DNA of 7,180 nucleotides from Microcaldota archaeon. Lineage in GTDB: Archaea > Micrarchaeota > Micrarchaeia > Norongarragalinales > Norongarragalinaceae. The DNA is taken from NCBI GenBank assembly GCA_018304285.1, contig JAGVWL010000046.1:1-7180 (forward strand). Reading direction: 5' to 3'. The notes beneath the pieces were generated by a model, which was given only the letters and a program-made list of their open reading frames with translations, did not search any database and had not been told where the DNA came from. The position numbers and the translations under genes were made by a program. Positions 1 through 5,829 of this stretch are shown here, piece after piece. Numbering within the stretch: position 1 is the first letter of the stretch; every line of letters starts with the position of its first letter.

Positions 1-69
1 GAAAAGGAAGAAAAAGGCCTCGCGGCTAATAGGGAGAACATGATCCAGTGTGGGGTGACCGTGGAATGA
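1..69 (+). CDS. Possible C-terminal end of an upstream gene (partial)
   Basis: Frame 1 is open from the window edge and ends with TGA at 67-69. It would encode a 22-residue charged tail ending in CGVTVE. The stop overlaps the ATG of the lipoprotein gene as ATGA, a common sign of translational coupling in compact operons, and the SD of the next gene (GGGGTGA, 52-58) would lie inside this coding tail. The fragment is too short to assign a family. Frame 2 is an alternative: it ends with TGA at 41-43 after a very basic tail (KRKKKASRLIGRT). The edge could also belong to a minus-strand gene. The overlap is the only positive evidence. Confidence 0.35.
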   Translation, partial: EKEEKGLAANRENMIQCGVTVE

Positions 70-260
70 AAACAGGCTTTGCAATAGTTTTGCTTTTAGC
101 GGGCTTTTTGCTTGCAGGATGCGTTTCGGGCGGGCAGCAAACGTCTTACGCCTCGCCTACGGCAACAGCATCGTCCATTCCCGAGTTTTCGGAGGGCGAA
201 CTGGCTTTCCCGACTTTGGATGAAGGCACTGGCTTTGAAAACGCGACCATAACGCCGTAA
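66..260 (+). CDS. Small predicted lipoprotein (64 aa)
   Basis: This encodes a 64-residue exported protein of unknown function. The N-terminus has a short charged start (MKTG), a hydrophobic stretch of about 14 residues and a lipobox LLAGC, with the lipidated cysteine at residue 19. The mature part would be only about 46 residues, Ser/Thr/Gly-rich at first and then acidic (EFSEGELAF). This fits membrane anchoring on the outer face with a short flexible tail. The ATG at 66 is chosen because GGGGTGA (52-58) lies 7 nt upstream and because the signal peptide then begins at once; a GTG at 48 would add six residues of no signal-peptide character. The gene overlaps the stop of the partial upstream frame and faces the coiled-coil gene across a hairpin. 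No conserved domain is recognised. A signal peptide on an otherwise low-complexity short ORF could be coincidence, but the lipobox is good. Confidence 0.7.
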   Translation: MKTGFAIVLLLAGFLLAGCVSGGQQTSYASPTATASSIPEFSEGELAFPTLDEGTGFENATITP

Positions 261-287
261 CTGCCTTCGGCTGGAAAAAAAGTTTTT

Positions 288-308
288 ATGCGTGAAGCCC
301 ACACGCAT
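288..308. terminator. Bidirectional hairpin terminator between convergent genes
   Basis: A perfect 7-bp inverted repeat, ATGCGTG (288-294) and CACGCAT (302-308), is separated by a 7-nt loop. It sits between the stop of the lipoprotein gene (260) and the stop of the minus-strand coiled-coil gene (310). On the plus strand it is preceded by TTTTT (283-287) and followed by a short T-rich stretch. Read on the minus strand it is followed by AAAAAC and then seven T (complement of 275-281). Archaeal termination mainly needs T-tracts, which are present in both directions. The location makes a shared terminator likely. Confidence 0.6.
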
Positions 309-309
309 T

Positions 310-1461
310 TTACTTTTTGGTCGTTATTTCCACGGTAGACTGGGCCGGAGCGCTGATTGAAATATTTCCGCGCCTCGAAGCCCTCGCGGCTTTCTTCGGC
401 GCCTTGCGCACCGCCTTCTTTGTTTTCTTTGCCTCAGCTTTGCGTGTTTTTCGCGGGCGCGCTGCTTTGGCTGCCGGAACGGTTGTTGAAACCCCAGCCT
501 TGGGCTTCAAAGCCTGTTTGCGCTTGGCGGGTTTTACGGCCGAAACCTTGGCCGCCTTAGCCGAAACGCGCTTGATGGCGGTTTTGAAAGAAGTTTTTTC
601 CACAACCCCTTTCGAAAGAGTGGTAATGCGCTTTCCTTGCTTTCTGATTTGCCTTCGCACTTTCTTGAAGTCTTCGAGCTTTTTGGCGATGGAGTTAAGC
701 TTGCGGTCGAGCCGGCGCACCGACGCCTTGCGGGCTTTTTCTGCGGCATTGACCTTTCCGCCTTCAGTGACGACCAAGTTGCCGAGGTTGTCAATCTGGG
801 TTTTCAGCGACTCGATTTTTTCGTCCAAAGCTGCCGAAGGCTGTGATTGCATTTGAGCTTGGGAGAGCTTCTCTTCGATTGAAGACTGGAGGACTGCGAT
901 TTCGGAAATCCTGCTTTTCAGGGTTCCGACCAAATCCCTGTTTTCGGCGATTATTTCCCTAAGCTCCTCATCGCGCGAAGGCGAGCTCAAAAGCGTTTGT
1001 TCGACCGCTGCAATCCTGTCTGAAAACTCGGACAGCTTCTCATCTATCGAGGAAAAGCGCGAATCGAATTGCGAGAGGTGGGAAGACACTTGCGAAGAAA
1101 CTTGGGCGGAAACGTCCGCGCTTGCGGGCGACGGCTGCATTTCGGGTTGAGCTTGCGTTTGGAAGACAGTCTGCGCAGGGGGGGCGGATACGATTACCAC
1201 GCTGGGAGGCAGTGTGGGGGAAGCAACTCCTTGCTTCACTTGCTTTACTGCTTCCTTGAAGCCGTCTTCATAATAGCGTTTTTTGAGTTGCTCTATTTCA
1301 ACGAGAATTTCAGTAGACAGCTGGTCAACTTCCTTTTCAAACTCGAAATCTGCCATTGAGCCCAACCTCCCGGGGTCTACGTCCTTCTTGACCGCATTGC
1401 TGACGGTGAACACCGACCTTGCAATCGTTTGTTTGTCGCCGGAATCCAACTTAAACCCCAC
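310..1461 (-). CDS. Coiled-coil protein with histone-H1-like basic C-terminal tail
   Basis: No family is recognised for this 383-residue protein (GTG start). Visible parts, in order: a short N-terminal segment; an acidic helical region at about 37-78; a Pro/Gln/Ala/Ser-rich linker at about 79-118; a heptad-like coiled coil at about 119-205 (SSQVSSHLSQFDSRFSSIDEK); a more basic helical stretch at about 210-285; a Lys/Ala/Arg-rich tail at about 286-365 (KAEAKKTKKAVRKAPKKAAR); and a short beta-like end (ISISAPAQSTVEITTKK). There is no signal peptide or membrane segment, so it should be cytoplasmic. The tail resembles histone H1 and bacterial H1-like proteins in composition, which suggests nucleic-acid binding (inference). 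The start is uncertain. The GTG at 1461 lies about 5 nt from the start predicted by the TATA box at 1488-1496. A TTG at 1449 has AGGTGG upstream. An internal ATG at 1356 has GGGAGGTT (1364-1371) 8 nt upstream and would give 348 residues. Codons between 1461 and 1356 are G/C-rich at third positions, favouring the long form. It has no close partner gene. Confidence 0.8.
   Translation of the reverse strand: MGFKLDSGDKQTIARSVFTVSNAVKKDVDPGRLGSMADFEFEKEVDQLSTEILVEIEQLKKRYYEDGFKEAVKQVKQGVASPTLPPSVVIVSAPPAQTVFQTQAQPEMQPSPASADVSAQVSSQVSSHLSQFDSRFSSIDEKLSEFSDRIAAVEQTLLSSPSRDEELREIIAENRDLVGTLKSRISEIAVLQSSIEEKLSQAQMQSQPSAALDEKIESLKTQIDNLGNLVVTEGGKVNAAEKARKASVRRLDRKLNSIAKKLEDFKKVRRQIRKQGKRITTLSKGVVEKTSFKTAIKRVSAKAAKVSAVKPAKRKQALKPKAGVSTTVPAAKAARPRKTRKAEAKKTKKAVRKAPKKAARASRRGNISISAPAQSTVEITTKK
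1364..1371 (-). promoter_or_regulatory. Internal Shine-Dalgarno before Met36 of the coiled-coil gene
   Basis: Read on the minus strand this is GGGAGGTT, 7-8 nt before an in-frame ATG at 1356. It is one of the best SD matches in the window. It either marks the true start of the coiled-coil protein (348 residues) or allows a second, shorter product from the same transcript. Confidence 0.45.
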
Positions 1462-1487
1462 CTTACAGGGTTACTCTGCTTGGAATC

Positions 1488-1496
1488 GTATTTAAG
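1488..1496 (-). promoter_or_regulatory. TATA box of the coiled-coil gene
   Basis: On the minus strand this reads CTTAAATAC, a good archaeal TATA box. It is centred about 30 bp before the GTG at 1461. Transcription would start near 1466, giving an almost leaderless message for the long form or a leader of about 110 nt for the ATG at 1356. It lies in the 68-nt gap after the upstream minus-strand membrane gene, so the coiled-coil gene probably has its own promoter. The same TTAAATAC octamer recurs at 7132-7139. Confidence 0.5.
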
Positions 1497-1529
1497 ATTT
1501 TGCTTTTGGTGAGGGAAAAGCCGGAAGCG

Positions 1530-2015
1530 CTATCGCGAGAGTTTCAGCCCCGCCTTGCGCGCGAACTGCTCGGGATTCGAAACCGAGAAAACGATTTTCT
1601 TGAACAAGCCGCTTTTCTTGTCGATGAAAAGCGATCGCTTGTGATGCGACACGAAAGCAAGGGTAAAACCGTCCCACCACCAAATGCGGATTCCCCATCC
1701 CGTCCAAAACGGGATTTTCTGCACTACGCTCGCGCGCGTTATGTCGCGCTTTCGGATGCGGTAGGCGAAAGGCCCGGTTTTCGCGAAAACGCTTTGCGCG
1801 TCCGCGCCGAAACGCATGTCGAAAAACAGCCACAGCGAAGCCATGCCCGCCGCCAACGCGACCGTGGTTACGGCTTTCGCCTGGAACAGGGCTTGGGGGA
1901 TTAAGGATTGCGAGAGCACGAAAATGCCGGCGAGAAGGACGAAAGTGCAGGCAAGCAGGATTTTGATGAAAAAGCCGTACTCCGCCTTCTCCTCGAAACG
2001 CTTGTCGTAATTCAT
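1530..2015 (-). CDS. Two-helix membrane protein with possible PH-like domain
   Basis: This encodes a 161-residue membrane protein of unknown function. After a charged N-terminus (MNYDKRFEEKAEYG) come two hydrophobic helices at about residues 15-38 and 46-66, with a short loop between them. A soluble region at about 78-161 is rich in aromatic and beta-forming residues, including GWGIRIWWWDGF and FVSHHKRSLFIDKK, and ends near SNPEQFARKAGL. Two N-terminal helices followed by a 'GWGIR...NPE' beta domain recall bacterial PH-domain membrane proteins; this is a resemblance by eye, not a firm assignment. The ATG at 2015 lies about 9 nt from the start predicted by the TATA region at 2041-2059 and has no SD, so the message may be nearly leaderless. 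A longer overlapping minus-strand frame runs through the aminopeptidase gene and is rejected. It is divergent from the aminopeptidase. Confidence 0.7.
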   Translation of the reverse strand: MNYDKRFEEKAEYGFFIKILLACTFVLLAGIFVLSQSLIPQALFQAKAVTTVALAAGMASLWLFFDMRFGADAQSVFAKTGPFAYRIRKRDITRASVVQKIPFWTGWGIRIWWWDGFTLAFVSHHKRSLFIDKKSGLFKKIVFSVSNPEQFARKAGLKLSR

Positions 2016-2040
2016 TTAAACAACAAAGCAGTAATGAAGC

Positions 2041-2059
2041 GAAACTTATTTTAAGTTTC
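2041..2059. promoter_or_regulatory. Divergent promoter with palindromic TATA region
   Basis: GAAACTTA (2041-2048), TTT and TAAGTTTC (2052-2059) form a perfect 8-bp-armed inverted repeat whose centre is the AT-rich TATA element. It lies 26 bp upstream of the minus-strand membrane gene start (2015) and 40 bp upstream of the aminopeptidase ATG (2099). One element could therefore direct transcription both ways, with starts expected near 2024 (-) and 2076 (+). The symmetry could also be an operator for a dimeric regulator; the sequence alone does not decide. Confidence 0.5.
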
Positions 2060-2098
2060 GGAAAAACCGGCTTTGGAAAAAGAGGGGTGCGAACGCAA

Positions 2099-3574
2099 AT
2101 GACTTTGGAATTTATTACGGCAACTGGGAAACTCGAGGAACAGGACGCAGAATGCATCGTGGCAAGCGCTTTCGAAGGAAAGCTTTCTCCGGACGCCGAG
2201 CGCATCGACAGGCTATTGAACGGCGAGATTTCGGCGGCCATGAAAAGAAAGGAATTCGAGGGCAAAAGCGGCTCGCTGATGGTATTACGCACTCTGGGCA
2301 AGCTCAAGGCGAGAAAAATCATAATCCTGGGCTTGGGCAAGGAGAAGGATTACTCGAAGCAAATCGCCGAAAGCGCGGCTGCAACCGCATTCCAGGCGGT
2401 CAAGAACGACTGCGAAAGCATCGCATTCAAAGTTTCGCACTCCGACTTGCCGGCGGTGGTCGGAACGGCAATAGTCTGCTCTTACGACTTCCAGGAGTGG
2501 AAGACTGTAGAGCGAAAGGAACAGAAGCTGAGGAAAGTTTCTTTCGTGTTCCAAACGCAGGATGAAGCCAAGAAAGCCGCTACGGCAATAGGGCAAGCGC
2601 GGATTGTGGCAAACGCCCAAAACTACTGCCGCGAGCTGAATAACTCCAATCCGGCGACCGCAACGCCTGCGTTCATCGCCGAACAGGCGCAGAAGCTGGA
2701 CGGCGGGAAAATACGCGTGGAAGTCTGGGGCATGGAACAGCTGAAAAAAAAGGGTTACAACGCGATAGTCAGCGTGGGCAAGGGAAGCATCAACGAGCCC
2801 AAGCTCATACTGATGGAGTATAAAGGCGGGAAGCCCGGAGACAAGCCTTACGCGATAGTCGGGAAGGGCGTTTGTTTTGATACGGGCGGGTTGGATTTGA
2901 AGCCCGGAAAGTACATGAACTTCATGCAGTACGACAAGAGCGGCGCTTGCGCGGTCATCGCCACCATCAAAGCAATCAAGGAACTCGAACTGCCGGTTAA
3001 CGTGGTCGCCATCGCGCCCATGGTTGAAAACATGCCTTCAGGCGGTTCGTACAAGCCCGGCGATTTCATAAAAACCGCCAGCGGGAAAACCATTGAAATC
3101 ACTAACACGGATGCGGAAGGAAGGGTGATTTTAAGCGACGCCTTGTATCATGCGACGACGCTCAAGCCCAAAGGCATAATCGACTTGGCTACGCTCACGG
3201 GCGCGTGCGTGGTGGCGTTAGGCACGCATGCCGCAGGGTTGATGACGAACAACGCGCAGTTTGCGGAGAAAGTCAAGAGCGCGGCGCACGAGAGCGGGGA
3301 GAGGGTTTGGGAACTGCCAATGTGGCGCGAGTACGAAGATTTGGTGAAGAGCGACATTGCAGACGTGCACAACGCCGACGAGTCTCCGGACGCGGGCGCC
3401 ATCGAAGGCGGCTGGTTCTTGCGTTCGTTCGTGCCCGACGAAATTCCGTGGGTGCACTTGGACATCGCGGGAACCGCGAACGTCGAGCATCCCACTTCGA
3501 CATTCCGCGCCGGCGCGACGGGCTGGGGAGTAAAGCTTTTGACCGAATTCTTCAAGAAGCAAGCGGGAAAGTAG
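2099..3574 (+). CDS. pepA: Leucyl aminopeptidase (peptidase family M17)
   Basis: This two-metal cytosolic aminopeptidase removes N-terminal residues, typically leucine and other hydrophobics, from peptides late in protein turnover; the family is usually hexameric. It has 491 residues, about the normal length. Residues 1 to about 165 form the variable N-terminal domain and the rest the catalytic domain. All active-site residues align in spacing with E. coli PepA: K256, D261 (KGVCFDTGG), K268 (LDLKP), D279 (QYDKSG), and D338, E340 and R342 in the NTDAEGR signature. These match PepA K270, D275, K282, D293, D352, E354 and R356. The conserved ENMPSG and DLATLTGA blocks are also present. The ATG at 2099 is chosen because GAGGGGTG (2082-2089) lies 9 nt upstream; the GTG at 2087 lies within that SD. 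The tRNA deacylase gene starts 6 nt after its stop, so the two are probably one operon. Active and complete as read. Confidence 0.96.
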   Translation: MTLEFITATGKLEEQDAECIVASAFEGKLSPDAERIDRLLNGEISAAMKRKEFEGKSGSLMVLRTLGKLKARKIIILGLGKEKDYSKQIAESAAATAFQAVKNDCESIAFKVSHSDLPAVVGTAIVCSYDFQEWKTVERKEQKLRKVSFVFQTQDEAKKAATAIGQARIVANAQNYCRELNNSNPATATPAFIAEQAQKLDGGKIRVEVWGMEQLKKKGYNAIVSVGKGSINEPKLILMEYKGGKPGDKPYAIVGKGVCFDTGGLDLKPGKYMNFMQYDKSGACAVIATIKAIKELELPVNVVAIAPMVENMPSGGSYKPGDFIKTASGKTIEITNTDAEGRVILSDALYHATTLKPKGIIDLATLTGACVVALGTHAAGLMTNNAQFAEKVKSAAHESGERVWELPMWREYEDLVKSDIADVHNADESPDAGAIEGGWFLRSFVPDEIPWVHLDIAGTANVEHPTSTFRAGATGWGVKLLTEFFKKQAGK

Positions 3575-3580
3575 AAAACA

Positions 3581-4042
3581 ATGAATGAAACCCAGCTTGA
3601 ATCAATCTTGAAGGAAAACGACGCTAGCTACGAAATCAAACGCCACAAGCCTGTTTTCAACATCCACGAAGCCTGCCTTGAGCTCGGCATAAAGCCGGAA
3701 GATGAAGTGAAAAACCTGCTGATGAAAGACTCGAAAGGATTCTTTCTCCTGATCGCGTGCGGGAACACTAAAGCAGACTTCAGCGCATTAAGCAAAGCGC
3801 GTGGCGGAGGTAAAGTCTCTCTTGCAAGCGCAGAGGAAGTAAAGCAAAACACGGGCGTAGACGTCGGCTCGGTAAACTTATTTTCTTATCCAGTGGTTTT
3901 CGTGGACGAAAGGATTCTTTCGTTGAAAACAGTCAATACGCATCCGGACGACAATTCGGTCACGTTCTTCATCGAAACAAGCAAAGCGCTTGGGCTGTTG
4001 AAGGAAAAGACGATCGGAAGCTTTTGCAAAGAAAAAACTTAA
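3581..4042 (+). CDS. YbaK/ProX-type aminoacyl-tRNA deacylase
   Basis: This 153-residue single-domain protein belongs to the YbaK/EbsC/ProX group, which hydrolyses mischarged tRNAs in trans, typically tRNA-Pro carrying Ala or Cys. Supporting blocks are VKNLLMKD (residues 43-50, with K44 at the position of the family's functional lysine), the core FLLIACGNTKADFSALSKA (about 55-73), SLASAEEVKQNTGVDVGSVN (about 79-98) and the late strand PVVFVDERILSLKTVN. The usual 'SP.G' or 'CP' pair after the GxxxG-like turn is replaced here by N-L-F, so substrate choice cannot be read from the sequence. There is no synthetase domain, so it acts as a free-standing editor. The ATG follows the aminopeptidase stop by 6 nt with only a weak SD, which suggests translational coupling. 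Its TAA overlaps the stop of the convergent aminotransferase gene. The family call is secure; the exact substrate is not. Confidence 0.88.
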   Translation: MNETQLESILKENDASYEIKRHKPVFNIHEACLELGIKPEDEVKNLLMKDSKGFFLLIACGNTKADFSALSKARGGGKVSLASAEEVKQNTGVDVGSVNLFSYPVVFVDERILSLKTVNTHPDDNSVTFFIETSKALGLLKEKTIGSFCKEKT

Positions 4043-5229
4043 ACGCTTGCGAACGCTTTCTTCATTTTTTCTACGCCCGCGCGGATGTCGTTTTGCGAAG
4101 CCGCGTAGCTGAAGCGCAAGTACCCTTCGCCCAGCGAGCCGAACGCGGTGCCATGCAATATGGCAAGGTCGTGCTCGTGCAAAAGCCAGTGCTGCAGCTG
4201 CTGGGAATTCTTTCCAGTGCGCTTGCAGATTTCCTTGACGTTGGGGAAAGCGTAGAACGCGCCCTTGGGCATCACGCACGACACGCCATCGATTTCGTTG
4301 AGCAAACCCACGATGAGCTTGCGCCTCGCGTCAAATTCCTTAAGCATGGTGTCGACGGCGGCCTGCGGGCCTTTGTACGCCTCGATGCAGGCGTATTGGT
4401 TGAAATTCACGACTCCCGAGTAAGTGTTGATTGCGACTGAAGAAACTTTTTTTGCGACTTCCACAGGCATTGCGCCGAACCCCATCCTCCATCCGGTCAT
4501 GGAATACGCTTTGCCCCAGCCGTCGGCGTAAATCACTTGGTCCTGGATTTCGGGAAACGAATAAATGCTTTCGTGCTTGCCGTCGTAAACAATGCGCGCG
4601 TAAATCTCGTCGCTCAAAACCATCATCTGCTGATTCTCCAGCGTCAAATCGCGTACGACTTTCAAATCGTCACGCGTGAGCACTCCACCCGTGGGGTTAG
4701 CGGGGGTGTTCAGCATCAAAAGCTTGGTCTTGCTATTCACCGCCGACTTCAAAGCCTCGTGGTCGAAACTGAATTTCTTTTCCTCCACGATTGGAAGGGA
4801 AACGGGTTTTGCGCCGGCCAAGTAGACTGAAGAATGGTATGCGCCGTAGCCGGGGTTGGGGACTATAGCCTCGTCGCCGGGATTCAACAGCGCGAAAGCA
4901 GCCATGAAAAGCATGGGCTTGGTGCCGGGAGTGATTACTACTCCGTCAGGGTCGACGTCGACGCCATACCGTTTTTTCAGTTCTTCGACAACCGTTTGCC
5001 TCAATTCGAAAATTCCGTTTGACGTCGTATAACCCGTTTTATTCTCGTGGATTGCCTTGATTGCGGCTTCCTTCACGTTCTCGGGAGTTGGAAAGTCTGG
5101 CTGGCCTATGTGCATTTTCGTTACTTTGTGCCCCTGCCGTTCGAGCGCCGCGACTTCGATGCCTACTGCGAAAGGGCTGTCCGTGCCTGCGTTGGAAAGC
5201 CGGTCGGCGAACGAGTAGTTGAAAGCCAT
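4039..5229 (-). CDS. Class I/II PLP-dependent aminotransferase (aspartate aminotransferase-like)
   Basis: This 396-residue cytosolic enzyme transfers an amino group between an amino acid and a 2-oxo acid using pyridoxal phosphate. Fold-type I landmarks are in order: IGQPDFPTPE near the N-terminus, GYTTSNG, N178 in NTPANPTGG, D207 and Y210 in LSDEIYARIVYDG, the PLP lysine K240 in GWGKAYSMTGWRMGF, and the carboxylate-binding arginine R372 in LRFSYAAS. Length is typical. The subgroup resembles archaeal/thermophile aspartate-type aminotransferases, but aromatic or alanine substrates cannot be excluded. The Gly-Trp-Gly before the lysine is less usual than the common Gly-Phe-Ser. The ATG at 5229 is chosen because AAGGTGG (complement of 5239-5245) lies 9 nt upstream; an in-frame extension to 5271 would add 14 atypical residues. 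It has its own likely promoter near 5287. Its stop shares TTAA with the convergent deacylase gene. Confidence 0.93.
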   Translation of the reverse strand: MAFNYSFADRLSNAGTDSPFAVGIEVAALERQGHKVTKMHIGQPDFPTPENVKEAAIKAIHENKTGYTTSNGIFELRQTVVEELKKRYGVDVDPDGVVITPGTKPMLFMAAFALLNPGDEAIVPNPGYGAYHSSVYLAGAKPVSLPIVEEKKFSFDHEALKSAVNSKTKLLMLNTPANPTGGVLTRDDLKVVRDLTLENQQMMVLSDEIYARIVYDGKHESIYSFPEIQDQVIYADGWGKAYSMTGWRMGFGAMPVEVAKKVSSVAINTYSGVVNFNQYACIEAYKGPQAAVDTMLKEFDARRKLIVGLLNEIDGVSCVMPKGAFYAFPNVKEICKRTGKNSQQLQHWLLHEHDLAILHGTAFGSLGEGYLRFSYAASQNDIRAGVEKMKKAFASV

Positions 5230-5281
5230 CTTGCAAAACCACCTTTTGTAAATTGGAAAACTGCCATTCAAGTAGGCGGCA

Positions 5282-5299
5282 AAAGCATTAAAACGCTTT
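5282..5299 (-). promoter_or_regulatory. Putative promoter of the aminotransferase gene
   Basis: On the minus strand GTTTTAAT (complement of 5287-5294) is a TATA-like element about 60 bp before the aminotransferase ATG. It would place the transcript start near 5264 and leave a leader of about 35 nt that contains the SD. It is flanked by a 5-bp inverted repeat, AAAGC (5282-5286) and GCTTT (5295-5299). It lies downstream of the stop of the small secreted-protein gene, so the aminotransferase may also receive read-through. Confidence 0.4.
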
Positions 5300-5324
5300 C
5301 AACAACGACAACAAGCGAAAACAA

Positions 5325-5573
5325 TTATTTGGGTTTTGAAAACTTGTCGAGAACGACGCCCAAGGCAAGCAAAACCAAAATTGCAGCGCCCAAAGGTGCG
5401 GTAGAGTGGTTGACTATAGCGAAGGCGGTAGAGCTTGTGGCGTCCATAGCCGGAAGTGCTTTGGCCGGCACTTCGACGCCTGCTGAAGGGCTCGGAGAAA
5501 CCGCGTTTTCCTCGGCGAAACCTAAGGCTGAAAACAAAAGAACGAAAATAAAAGCAAAAGAAAGCGCTTTCAA
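5325..5573 (-). CDS. Small secreted or membrane-anchored protein (82 aa, TTG start)
   Basis: No family is recognised. Starting from TTG at 5573, the 82-residue product begins MKALSFAFIFVLLFSALGFA, a classical signal peptide with a likely cleavage site after ALGFA. A Ser/Pro/Ala-rich stretch follows (AVSPSPSAGVEVPAKALPA), and the C-terminus carries one hydrophobic helix (PLGAAILVLLALGVVL) and a basic tail (DKFSKPK). This predicts an extracellular mini-domain held by a C-terminal membrane anchor. An ATG at 5633 would add 20 residues and spoil the signal peptide, and it would overlap the upstream gene heavily. The TTG lies one base after the TGA of the membrane-protein gene (5577-5575), in the context GGTTGA-a-TTG, so translation is probably coupled to it. 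The two products may act at the same membrane (inference). Confidence 0.6.
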   Translation of the reverse strand: MKALSFAFIFVLLFSALGFAEENAVSPSPSAGVEVPAKALPAMDATSSTAFAIVNHSTAPLGAAILVLLALGVVLDKFSKPK

Positions 5574-5574
5574 T

Positions 5575-5829
5575 TCAACCAACTTCAAGCTTGGTTTGCT
5601 TCGCGCGGGCAACCAACGGCATGGTTTCGTCAACGTGCACGAATGACGGAACGCGCACGCGCGAGAACAACGCGTTCAATGCGACGAATGAAATTGCGAT
5701 TCCGACTGCGTAAACAAAGCGTTCGTAAACCACGATTGGAATCAAGCCCGTCCAAAACGCGGGGGTCGTAGGCAAGGTGTAGAGCCAAAGAACTCCGCCG
5801 ACCGCGTGCGCCGTCAGCGTCGAACCCAA
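5575..5829 (-). CDS. C-terminal part of the split membrane protein
   Basis: This is the second frame, of up to 84 residues if read from TTG at 5829. It contains TAHAVGGVLWLYTLP, a hydrophobic stretch through FWTGLIPIVVYERF, a helix VYAVGIAISFVALNALF and a hydrophilic tail ending KQTKLEVG. The TTG has no convincing SD, and it overlaps the end of the first half by 16 nt, so independent translation is doubtful. It is best read as the continuation of the upstream frame after the duplication. Confidence 0.5.
   Translation of the reverse strand: MGSTLTAHAVGGVLWLYTLPTTPAFWTGLIPIVVYERFVYAVGIAISFVALNALFSRVRVPSFVHVDETMPLVARAKQTKLEVG

Noticed and set aside
263..271. Small hairpin GCC-TTC-GGC after the lipoprotein stop
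   Set aside because: The stem is only 3 bp; the 7-bp hairpin at 288-308 is a far better terminator candidate.
317..856. Plus-strand frame of 179 codons opposite the coiled-coil gene
   Set aside because: It is the complement shadow of the Lys/Ala-rich tail; its Phe/Leu/Ala/Arg composition mirrors the real gene and it has no SD.
1492..2340. Long minus-strand frame of 282 codons
   Set aside because: It runs through the first 240 bases of the well-supported aminopeptidase and through the two-helix membrane gene in another frame. Its product is Arg/His/Phe-rich with no domain character, and the competing frame has clear transmembrane helices and a well-placed start.
5047..5646. Plus-strand frame of 199 codons across the aminotransferase start and the small secreted-protein gene
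   Set aside because: It covers a promoter, two minus-strand genes and a gap, has a Lys/Thr-rich low-complexity middle and no SD.
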